The translations under genes and the position numbers were made by a program. A model generated the notes under the pieces. That model saw nothing but the letters and a program-made list of their open reading frames with translations, was not told the origin of the DNA and did no database searches. Positions 32,601-37,957 of a DNA stretch of 37,957 nucleotides are shown here, piece after piece. Every line of letters begins with the position of its first letter. The first letter of the stretch is position 1. Origin of the DNA: Desulfocapsa sp. (GTDB lineage: Bacteria; Desulfobacterota; Desulfobulbia; Desulfobulbales; Desulfocapsaceae); NCBI GenBank assembly GCA_021737265.1, contig JAIPEF010000015.1, positions 1 through 37,957 of the forward strand, read 5' to 3'.

Positions 32601-33904
32601 CAGGAAGGGTGTTTGCAGCGCCGAACAATCCTCTTTTACTTTCTATCCGCAGCGGTGCAGCTATTTCCATGCCGGGAATGATGGCAACCGTCCATAATGT
32701 GGGGACCAATGAAGAGTTGATTGATGAGGCTGCAAAGGAACATGGTGATTCCTATCTTGCCTGGGATAATTATAGACGATTTCTCCAGTCATGGGCCATG
32801 ACTTCAGGGGTGCCGAGGGATGAGTTCCAGACCTTGATGAACCGTGCCAAGGAAAAATATAATGTGAGCCTGAAGGGCCATTTTTCCCCGAAGCAGATGA
32901 AAGAACTGGCCCTTGAGTATCACGAGGTAACTCGTCAGAGGGGTCTTAAAATACCGGAAGACCCATGGTTGCAGCTGGTTACAGCCATAGAGATGGTTTT
33001 TGATTCCTGGGAGACATCCAAGGCCTCGGATTATCGAAAAATAATGGATGTTTCCGACTCATGGGGAACGGCAGTCATAGTTCAGGCCATGGTCTATGGT
33101 AACAAGAGTCAGTCGTCCGGTTCCGGTGTTCTCTTCACAGCACACCCCTATCGTAAGGTCCAGCGGGTGGCACTCTGGGGTGATTATGCCTATGGTGATC
33201 AGGGAGAGGATATTGTATCTGGTCTGGTTACCAGTTATCCGATTTCTGTTGAACAGGCCGAGTTGGATGGGCGGGCTGTGGACAGGACTCTGGAGGTTCG
33301 TTATCCCGGTATTTATCAAGAGTTGTTGGCGATATCAAGGGAGCTTGTGTATGAGAAGCAGTGGAATCCCCAGGAGATTGAATTTACCTTTGAGGGACCT
33401 GATGCCAGCCAGCTCTTTCTCCTGCAGACAAGAGACATGATAACCATTAAAAAACAGGAGCGGTTCCAGGTATTTGCAGAGAGTGGGGCACTGGAGAAGG
33501 CCGCTCTTGGAAAGGGGATCGGGGTTTCCGGTTCCGCACTTTCCGGGCGTGCAGTCTTTACCGAAGAAAATATTAAGGAGTTGAGACGCACAGATCCGCA
33601 GATTCCACTGATTCTGATTCGTTCCGACACGGTTCCCGAGGATATTAAGGTCATTAATATGGCCGAAGGGCTTCTTACCTCCAGAGGCGGCCAGACATCT
33701 CACGCCTCAGTGGTCGCAGTGCGGCTGGAGAAGACCTGTATTGTTGGCTGTAAACATTTAAAGGTGTATGAGACGGGGCAGTATTGTGAAATAGGAAATA
33801 CTGTGATAAAATTCGGTGATCCTGTTTCCATCGATGGCCGCAGCGGTCAGGTGTTGAGCGGAATGCATGAAACCCGAGAGGAAATGCATATCTTACCGAT
33901 TTGA
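29633..33904 (+). CDS. PPDK/PEP-synthase-like dikinase lacking the PEP/pyruvate barrel, with a giant N-terminal extension
   Basis: This is a 1423-residue cytoplasmic protein. Residues about 925-1265 match the ATP-grasp N-domain of pyruvate phosphate dikinase: GNKGLNLVTLSDD from 932, RSGAAISMPGMM at 1006-1017, and a C-terminal ATP-site segment ending FLLQTRDM. Residues about 1320-1410 are the swivelling domain, with phosphohistidine candidate His1357 in TSRGGQTSHASVV. The chain ends right after it (SIDGRSGQVLSG plus 16 residues), so the PEP/pyruvate-binding TIM barrel of PPDK/PpsA is absent. It should make a pyrophosphoryl- or phospho-His from ATP, but the acceptor is unknown. Residues 1-920 are almost wholly helical and match no domain I recognise. 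The order ATP-domain then His-domain differs from glucan water dikinase. A small SAP-like protein follows 24 bp later. Confidence 0.85.
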   Translation: MSKGTENIESDALTANLLQTAEEVVIDPQLELLLDVVVRYKGLRKTLEGLLYEICHPYRNWTILVPQLRSFVLKNSKYYLHHEKGPQAFGLFAGLFLQAMEDSEKNSKLLSQIIESQVAWVSKMVDLFSADELHRYQSSLNSYFASLLALDDGKSPIMMHIVQGQHPIKKLATSLLAYADHEGAEFDYRPMARLMQAILRNNYDYWLQEEDPLPWFLDRCGVLCEDFHSGNLFSAISHESMAENKVAVMAIDADASPVSALRDILDLPAHVDIVRLYKEIPARLAEADGDELGVSREQGLPLSRFAENQKLLFLFRIMDTKGLYLIHEETLREINRSLVQLIRLQKFEEIEEFLLTAFQLLRANVRKYPHTSLQCIQVLGGEVFKRKNGRMVETFLWQVVRFGFQYANVMGVDEDWQPITNPAHLANIRVWLNLIMQEPKWCATLFSALIINIKLSGTCVKDTDLFQRDITNLLNHPIEPVYNLTKQFTKLMPVFFNEIGAEGDLREVSTELDEIHKRRDLLIHFLRKQSHVESSNLIVDFIQAIFVFWLTKKKEGLKPFLPEEIYSEVMAGGKFVDDQHKLAKRIRQDLEFTVIDDLLSWKREERQKYLAKQADIAATELRRFDLLVHMFQLLHQKYNLGFQELRTELEQAAQEGFPEMEALLATLGNCETAECIEALLQALEGLKETILSPETFKAREDIYYKRHIAVDIPSVYGRYREKKFDSLSLSFRLENLTNIFLELLPERVNLSFITQATFYRIVKYLKLYLRALRVDGISSRRLDTYIALLTSSLNIRRFSYTQYLDIFRGLSEGVKDVIYSYYTNIHQNNLSIIIPQIGAANLLTKYRFLWNEEEKANSIHSLSEAFLRDLIASTFGLQHLDNFITRIIGTLESQKDILDERRLDLLMSYNPEQAISQLNKKNPYTHDLIHLGNKGLNLVTLSDDKKQIPPAFIITTEIFRCREVVYGFDKARNDLMQRIRTSLSELEQQTGRVFAAPNNPLLLSIRSGAAISMPGMMATVHNVGTNEELIDEAAKEHGDSYLAWDNYRRFLQSWAMTSGVPRDEFQTLMNRAKEKYNVSLKGHFSPKQMKELALEYHEVTRQRGLKIPEDPWLQLVTAIEMVFDSWETSKASDYRKIMDVSDSWGTAVIVQAMVYGNKSQSSGSGVLFTAHPYRKVQRVALWGDYAYGDQGEDIVSGLVTSYPISVEQAELDGRAVDRTLEVRYPGIYQELLAISRELVYEKQWNPQEIEFTFEGPDASQLFLLQTRDMITIKKQERFQVFAESGALEKAALGKGIGVSGSALSGRAVFTEENIKELRRTDPQIPLILIRSDTVPEDIKVINMAEGLLTSRGGQTSHASVVAVRLEKTCIVGCKHLKVYETGQYCEIGNTVIKFGDPVSIDGRSGQVLSGMHETREEMHILPI

Positions 33905-33928
33905 TAAATGAACTGAGAGGGAAATAAT

Positions 33929-34147
33929 ATGGCAAAAAAGGTTGATTTTTTAAAGGGTTCTTCTCTGGCAGCCTATGCAAGAAAAAAGGCAGCTGGGCTT
34001 GGTCTGGATAGCAGGGGGAAGAAGCTTGACGACCTTGTGTGGATGATTCAGAAAAAAGAAGGGCATGACAGCTGTTTTAAAAAAGAAAAATCATGTTCTC
34101 ACACTAGCTGCTGCTGGCAGGCATCCTGTGGAGCCACTATAAAGTAA
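33929..34147 (+). CDS. Small SAP-like, cysteine-rich protein
   Basis: This 72-residue basic protein resembles a SAP-type helix-extended-helix (SSLAAYARKKAAGLGLDSRGKKLDDLVWMIQKKEG) followed by a cysteine cluster: Cys49, Cys56, Cys61, Cys62 and Cys67 in CFKKEKSCSHTSCCWQASC. Similar SAP plus Cys-Cys-Trp tails occur in small proteins of Desulfobacterota as I recall them; their role is unknown, with nucleic-acid or metal binding inferred. GAGAGGGAA precedes the ATG. It starts 24 bp after the dikinase stop and probably shares its transcript. Confidence 0.7.
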   Translation: MAKKVDFLKGSSLAAYARKKAAGLGLDSRGKKLDDLVWMIQKKEGHDSCFKKEKSCSHTSCCWQASCGATIK

Positions 34148-34183
34148 TACCTGAAAACGTTTATGTGATCGGCGTCTTCTTTA

Positions 34184-34229
34184 GCCGGAAGCCATTGCCC
34201 CAAGGTCTGCTTCCATCGGGGCTTCCGGC
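34184..34229. other. Long hairpin in the fumC upstream region
   Basis: GCCGGAAGCC (34184-34193) and GGCTTCCGGC (34220-34229) form a perfect 10-bp stem. An alternative GCCCC/GGGGC pairing exists inside the loop. No T-run follows. The rest of the 258-bp gap to fumC contains further inverted repeats (AGGCGT/ACGCCT; GAGGATC/GGTCCTC), so it may be a structured leader or a small RNA. No ORF was found there. Confidence 0.45.
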
Positions 34230-34405
34230 CTCAACTCCATAGGCGTCACCATCAGATAAATCAGGATCTAAACGGCCACACGCCTAAGCGACCAGTGCCT
34301 GAGGATCCTGTTGTATCGTAATGGTCCTCATGTTTTTTGGTTCTTTACCACACAGAGCCCCCTCAAGCGAATAGAGATAATAGCATACTAAATTAAGGAG
34401 GATGT

Positions 34406-35797
34406 ATGAATTATCGCATTGAAAAAGATACGATGGGAGAAGTACAGATCCCTGGTGAGCGCCTATGGGGAGCACAGACCGAGCGCAGCCTGCGCAATTT
34501 CCAGATCGGTACGGAAAAAATGCCGCCTGCCCTCCTGTATTCGTTTGTACAGCTGAAAAAGGCTTGTGCATCTGTAAATCATGATCTTGGCAAACTTGAT
34601 AGCAATAAAAAAGAAGGCATTGTTCGCGGTTGCGATGAAATCCTCGCCGGAAAACATGATGACGAATTCCCTCTATCTGTCTGGCAAACTGGCAGTGGTA
34701 CCCAGACTAACATGAATTGCAATGAAGTGATTGCCAACCGGGCGACGCAGATTCTTAATGGCGATCATAGCGATGAAAACCTGATTCACCCAAATGATGA
34801 CGTCAACATGTCACAGAGCTCCAACGATACTTTCCCCACTGCCATGCATATTGCCGCTGTTGTCGAAGTAGAAAACAGGCTCTTTCCTGCACTCTCACTT
34901 TTACGTGATACGTTGGATGAAAAGGCACAGCAGTATAAAGATATTGTTAAAATCGGCCGCACCCATCTGATGGATGCGACCCCCCTATCCCTAGGTCAGG
35001 AGATCAGCGGCTGGGTTGCAATGCTCGACAGTAATCGCAGCCAGTTGGAAGATGCGCTGGAGTATGTACGTGCGCTCGCAATTGGTGGCACTGCCGTTGG
35101 AACCGGAATCAATACCCATCCCGAATTTGGCGATCGAGTAGCTGCAAGAATTGCTTCCTATACAGGGAAACACTTTTTTTCTGCGCCCAATAAGTTCCAG
35201 GCACTCACTTCTCATGATGCACTTGTTGTGGCAAGTGGCGCTTTAAAGGCCCTTGCAGCAAACTTGATGAAAATAGCCAATGATATTCGTTGGCTTGCCA
35301 GCGGGCCTCGCTGCGGAATCGGTGAGATAACAATTCCTGCAAATGAACCGGGGAGTTCAATCATGCCGGGAAAAGTGAATCCGACCCAGGCCGAAGCCCT
35401 GACCATGGTTGCCTGCCAGATATTTGGCAACGATACCACTATTGCTTTTGCCGCCAGCCAGGGTAATTTCGAGCTGAACGTTTTTAAGCCGGTTATTATC
35501 TATAATTTTCTGCAGTCCACTACTCTTCTCGCCGATAGCATGCGTTCTTTCAACGATAATTGTGCGGTGGGGATTGAACCGGAACTGGAGAAGATCAAAG
35601 ACAACCTTACTCATTCGCTAATGCTGGTCACAGCTTTAAATCCGCATATAGGGTATGAAAACAGTGCCAAAATAGCAAAAACTGCTCACAGTGAAAAATG
35701 TTCCTTAAAAGATGCAGCTGTGAAGCTCGGCCTTGTAACCGGTGAGCAATTTGATCAATTCGTTGTACCGGAGGATATGATCTCTCCTAAAGGATGA
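34406..35797 (+). CDS. fumC: Class II fumarate hydratase
   Basis: This 463-residue, iron-independent enzyme interconverts fumarate and malate. Superfamily motifs in order are [55 protein letters not shown] and the flexible catalytic loop [19 protein letters not shown]. The length is typical of FumC. A strong AAGGAGG ribosome site precedes the ATG. The gene is probably monocistronic. Confidence 0.97.
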   Translation: MNYRIEKDTMGEVQIPGERLWGAQTERSLRNFQIGTEKMPPALLYSFVQLKKACASVNHDLGKLDSNKKEGIVRGCDEILAGKHDDEFPLSVWQTGSGTQTNMNCNEVIANRATQILNGDHSDENLIHPNDDVNMSQSSNDTFPTAMHIAAVVEVENRLFPALSLLRDTLDEKAQQYKDIVKIGRTHLMDATPLSLGQEISGWVAMLDSNRSQLEDALEYVRALAIGGTAVGTGINTHPEFGDRVAARIASYTGKHFFSAPNKFQALTSHDALVVASGALKALAANLMKIANDIRWLASGPRCGIGEITIPANEPGSSIMPGKVNPTQAEALTMVACQIFGNDTTIAFAASQGNFELNVFKPVIIYNFLQSTTLLADSMRSFNDNCAVGIEPELEKIKDNLTHSLMLVTALNPHIGYENSAKIAKTAHSEKCSLKDAAVKLGLVTGEQFDQFVVPEDMISPKG

Positions 35798-35942
35798 TGG
35801 AATATCAACAGAAGGCAGCACACCTGACACTGGAGGGTTCCCAGCACCTTTGTCCTATCCCTCGGTTCCGATTGGAGAGTATGGCCTGTACTGATATCAG
35901 CGCAATCAGAATTATTGTTTTTCGAAACAAAGGAGATTTATT

Positions 35943-37013
35943 ATGAAACCGGACAAGCTCTTTACCCCATTTAAAATAAAGGATTTTACCCTGAACAATC
36001 GTATCGGTGTGGCACCAATGACAAGGATGTCATCTTCAGCAGACAGCATACCCCGCCAGGACGTGTTTGACTTTCTGGTTCGGCGGGCGAAAAATGGAGC
36101 AAGCATAGTCTACACTGAAGCGATTGTTACGGATTATGAAAGTGCGCAGGGCTATCCCGGACAGGCAAGGATGCTAACTCAACCACAAATAGATGCTTGG
36201 AAACCGGTTGTTGAGAAGATTCAAAAAGCAGGTGCCATCGCAATCATGCAGATGTTTCACTGCGGACGCATGGCTTGGCCGGAAGTGAATCCGGCTAACC
36301 GCAGCATAGCGCCCAGTACTATCACACCCAAACAGAATAATCCGCTGACTGGGGAACCGTATCCTGTGCCTGAAGCCATGAGCCGGTTCGACATTGAACA
36401 TGTTATTGCGGGATTCGTGGAGACTGCCAAAGGGGCAGTTGAGGCCGGTTTTGATGGTATTGAAATTCACGGAGCGCATGGCTACCTTATCAACCAGTTT
36501 TTATCCTCTTATTCCAACAAGCGTAGTGATGGTTACGGTGGATCAGTGAAAAACCGCTACCGCTTTGCCCACGAAGTGATTCAGGCTGTACAGAAGGTAA
36601 TTCCTGAAGACCGTTTGTTGATAGTCAGGATTTCCAACTGGGCGATCGCGGACATGGAGGTCTCTCTTTTTGGTTCAAAAGAGGAATACCAGGAGATCAT
36701 CAGACGCTTTTCAGGGGAACCCATTGATGCCATTTCCGTCTCCACCTACGAATACCACCAAAAGGCCTTTGGTACCGATAAAAACATGGCACAGCTTACG
36801 CGGGAAGTGACAGAACTCCCGGTTATGATATGTGGAGGTATCTATGATCGTGCAAGTGGCGAAGAGGCACTCAAAGACGCGGATATAGTACTCAGCGGCA
36901 AATCCTTACTCCTGAATCCGAACTGGGTGGAAGACGTACGAGCAGGTAAAGTACTGAGTCGATACAAGTCGAAAGATGCCGATATTGCTTATACTTCAGA
37001 ACCGCTTCCATAA
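35943..37013 (+). CDS. NADH:flavin oxidoreductase, Old Yellow Enzyme family
   Basis: This 356-residue FMN protein folds as a TIM barrel. NRIGVAPMTRMSS begins the family, MQMFHCGRMAW occupies the strand-3 region, and DGIEIHGAHGYLINQFLSS is the signature carrying the substrate-binding His-x-x-His-like pair (HGAH). YGGSVKNRYRFAHEV is the FMN-phosphate region, and VMICGGIYDR and ADIVLSGKSLLLNP complete the flavin site. No Fe-S cluster extension follows, so it is a short, non-2,4-dienoyl-CoA-type member. It likely reduces activated alkenes. AAAGGAG precedes the ATG. It is 145 bp downstream of fumC and may share its transcript. Confidence 0.9.
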   Translation: MKPDKLFTPFKIKDFTLNNRIGVAPMTRMSSSADSIPRQDVFDFLVRRAKNGASIVYTEAIVTDYESAQGYPGQARMLTQPQIDAWKPVVEKIQKAGAIAIMQMFHCGRMAWPEVNPANRSIAPSTITPKQNNPLTGEPYPVPEAMSRFDIEHVIAGFVETAKGAVEAGFDGIEIHGAHGYLINQFLSSYSNKRSDGYGGSVKNRYRFAHEVIQAVQKVIPEDRLLIVRISNWAIADMEVSLFGSKEEYQEIIRRFSGEPIDAISVSTYEYHQKAFGTDKNMAQLTREVTELPVMICGGIYDRASGEEALKDADIVLSGKSLLLNPNWVEDVRAGKVLSRYKSKDADIAYTSEPLP

Positions 37014-37066
37014 AACGGCTCATATTTGAAAATGGGTTATGTCTGGAACAGAGGCTTTATTGAATA

Positions 37067-37263
37067 TCAAGGTGGAAGATAATTACGTGGTGTTAGTTCT
37101 GTTCCTTGCGGCTTCACCCTCTTAAAGTGCCATCCAAAGCCCCCCCCGGTTCCCTGGTTTTCAACGTAGCCTGAGCCATTACAGGTTGGGCAAGGTAACT
37201 CTGGGGGTGCATTGGCACTCGCTCCAATCTGGACATTCTTTCCCTGTTTTTTTTATCGACCAT
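37067..37263 (-). CDS. Small zinc-ribbon-like protein gene read through a probable -1 frameshift (or broken)
   Basis: On the minus strand the ATG at 37263 has a strong ribosome site (AAAGGGGGTG). The zero frame ends after 49 codons at 37114. The -1 frame, entered at an eight-A tract (37247-37254), stays open to a TGA at 37067-37069 and gives a protein of about 65 residues beginning MVDKKNQGKNVQIG. It contains PELPCPTCNGSGYVENQG, a zinc-ribbon-like CxxC followed by GSG, and ends TPRNYLPP. The -1 frame has no start codon of its own; it is closed upstream by a TAA inside the A tract. The shift site is A AAA AAC in the zero frame, a classic slippery heptamer. A one-base deletion, or a sequencing error in the homopolymer, would look the same. 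Confidence 0.55.
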
Positions 37264-37295
37264 GACACCCCCTTTGATAATAAGCATGTCATGGT
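37259..37295 (-). promoter_or_regulatory. Hairpin enclosing the start codon of the frameshifted gene
   Basis: ACCATGACA (37259-37267) and TGTCATGGT (37287-37295) are perfect 9-bp arms. On the leftward mRNA the start ATG (37261-37263) lies in the downstream arm and the ribosome site (AAAGGGGGTG) lies in the 19-nt loop. Such an arrangement can gate initiation. Confidence 0.45.
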
Positions 37296-37351
37296 TAGGG
37301 ATTGCTTCACTTGCAATACCACGCTGTGGTGTTATGGTTATAGGTAAGGGA

Positions 37352-37422
37352 GGTGTTCGTTCTCACTCCCATTACTGAGTGGGAACAAATCATTGAACAC
37401 CAAAATTCTTTGTAATTGGTGG
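37352..37422 (+). promoter_or_regulatory. Nested and competing hairpins upstream of the 84-residue gene
   Basis: GGTGTTC (37352-37358) and GAACACC (37395-37401) enclose an inner stem of GTTCTCACTC (37359-37368) with GAGTGGGAAC (37377-37386), nine of ten pairs matched. CACCAA (37398-37403) can instead pair with TTGGTG (37417-37422), which breaks the outer stem. The set lies 60-130 bp before the ATG at 37485. It resembles an attenuator-like leader, but no terminator U-run follows. Confidence 0.45.
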
Positions 37423-37484
37423 AAGCAAACTGATGCTAACGTAATGCTCGTTGGGCAATCGACTAAAAACATATGGAGGACGCC

Positions 37485-37739
37485 ATGCATGACAAACAAG
37501 AACTGTGCAATAAAATTGTAGAAATGTACCCGGAAATAGGCCAGTGCGAAATTGACATTATGGTGGATTGGAATGACAGCAAAAATGTCTGGGTAGTTGA
37601 TTTGAAAAAAGACAACCATGAGCTCCAACATTACCTGGAGAAGCCCGATGCTGACAACTGTATGGACAACAAGCAGTGTGTCTCACTGGGCCTGGAGATC
37701 GCACAGCTTGTTAAAAATGTCAAAGGGGAGCAGTATTGA
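37485..37739 (+). CDS. Small acidic protein, unknown function
   Basis: This 84-residue soluble protein has alternating helix and strand (NKIVEMYPEIGQCEIDIMVDW, NVWVVDLKKDNHELQHYLEK) and a C-terminal helix, with cysteines at 8, 21, 59 and 65 (DNCMDNKQCVSLGLEIAQLV). It resembles small uncharacterised proteins I associate with Desulfobacterota; the NCM-x3-QC pair may bind metal or form a disulfide. The ATG at 37485 is chosen because GGAGG lies five bases before it; the in-frame ATG at 37473 overlaps that site. A structured leader precedes it and the inverse repeat copy follows. Confidence 0.75.
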   Translation: MHDKQELCNKIVEMYPEIGQCEIDIMVDWNDSKNVWVVDLKKDNHELQHYLEKPDADNCMDNKQCVSLGLEIAQLVKNVKGEQY

Positions 37740-37827
37740 TCATAGCCTCTGATGAGTTTTACAAGACACGATCCTGTTACAAGTGTCATCGGTCGATTTG
37801 ATTTACCTAATGCGCATTGATGACAAT

Positions 37828-37957
37828 CTCGTAAAAACCTCAAATTGCAGATGGTTAAGTAAAAAGCTTCATATTCGAGGCGTGTGAATTTTGCTATTAT
37901 TTCGGCGTACTAGAGTACGTCGTAATGATAGTGAAATTTGCAACAACGAAGTAGATG
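37828..37957. repeat. Hairpin repeat element, copy 2 (inverse orientation, cut by window end)
   Basis: CTCGTAAAAACCTCAAA (37828-37844) matches the reverse complement of 27320-27336. AAAAGCTTCATATTCGAGGCG and the hairpin core (CGGCGTAC-TAGA-GTACGTCG, 37903-37922) then follow in the same order as the reverse complement of copy 1. About 20 nt of copy 1 near 27275-27297 are missing. The outer stem is less perfect here (AATTTTGCTATTATT against AATGATAGTGAAATT). No ORF lies inside. Confidence 0.8.

Noticed and set aside
1..37957. tRNA, rRNA, CRISPR arrays, phage or plasmid modules
   Set aside because: No cloverleaf-like sequence, regularly spaced repeats, integrase, transposase or replication gene was found on reading both strands; a covariance search was not possible here.

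Overview
The window looks like chromosomal housekeeping DNA from a Gram-negative anaerobe. The best guess is a Desulfobacterota (Desulfobulbales-like, sulfate- or sulfur-metabolising) bacterium. This is inferred from the gene mix: a short ATP-synthase operon holding only small assembly subunits plus a and c, a NIL-domain ferredoxin, LarB, a UbiD-family decarboxylase, a cyclic-nucleotide-binding/PATAN regulator, a GT5 glycogen synthase of unusual type, and several small cysteine-containing proteins I associate with that phylum. BamD and a lipoprotein indicate an outer membrane. No rRNA, tRNA, CRISPR array, prophage, transposase or plasmid function was seen.

Layout. 1-6.2 kb: the 3' tip of an upstream gene, a CNBD/PATAN regulator with an operator-like half-site cluster, then a leftward block of larB and secDF - YkgJ-family protein - HAD hydrolase. 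6.2-8.4 kb: rightward, a phosphotransferase and a P-loop kinase that overlap by 14 nt (commonly one fused protein elsewhere), then a NIL-ferredoxin with a terminator. 8.4-10.7 kb: leftward trxA - trxB - bamD. 10.9-14.3 kb: rightward hemL, then a promoter, a long structured leader, two AtpI/AtpZ-type genes, atpB, atpE and a strong terminator. 14.5-16.6 kb: nucleoside phosphorylase - rimO. 16.6-23.8 kb: leftward HU; beta-CASP nuclease - RluB-type pseudouridine synthase; yjbQ - small helical protein - ubiD-like; glycine-zipper lipoprotein; cbpA - cbpM. 23.8-28.5 kb: rightward aroK - aroC - glgA, a hairpin repeat element, and gap. 28.6-34.1 kb: periplasmic alpha-carbonic anhydrase, a terminator, a 1423-residue dikinase-like protein and a small SAP-like Cys-rich protein. 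34.4-37.9 kb: fumC, an Old Yellow Enzyme homologue, a small gene with a probable -1 frameshift, a structured leader, an 84-residue protein, and a second, inverted copy of the repeat.

How the genes work together. Most are core functions: protein export and outer-membrane assembly (secDF, bamD), thiol redox (trxA/trxB), tetrapyrrole synthesis (hemL), energy coupling (atp), translation and RNA modification (rimO, rluB, beta-CASP nuclease), the end of the shikimate pathway (aroK, aroC), glycogen synthesis and central carbon metabolism (glgA, gap, fumC).

The least explained parts are: (i) the large dikinase with a PPDK-type ATP-binding domain and swivelling His domain, but no PEP/pyruvate barrel and about 900 unexplained N-terminal residues; (ii) a small leftward gene at 37.1-37.3 kb, whose zinc-ribbon-like frame is reached from its only good start through an A AAA AAC slippery heptamer; and (iii) a hairpin repeat family, one copy of which supplies the stop codon of glgA.
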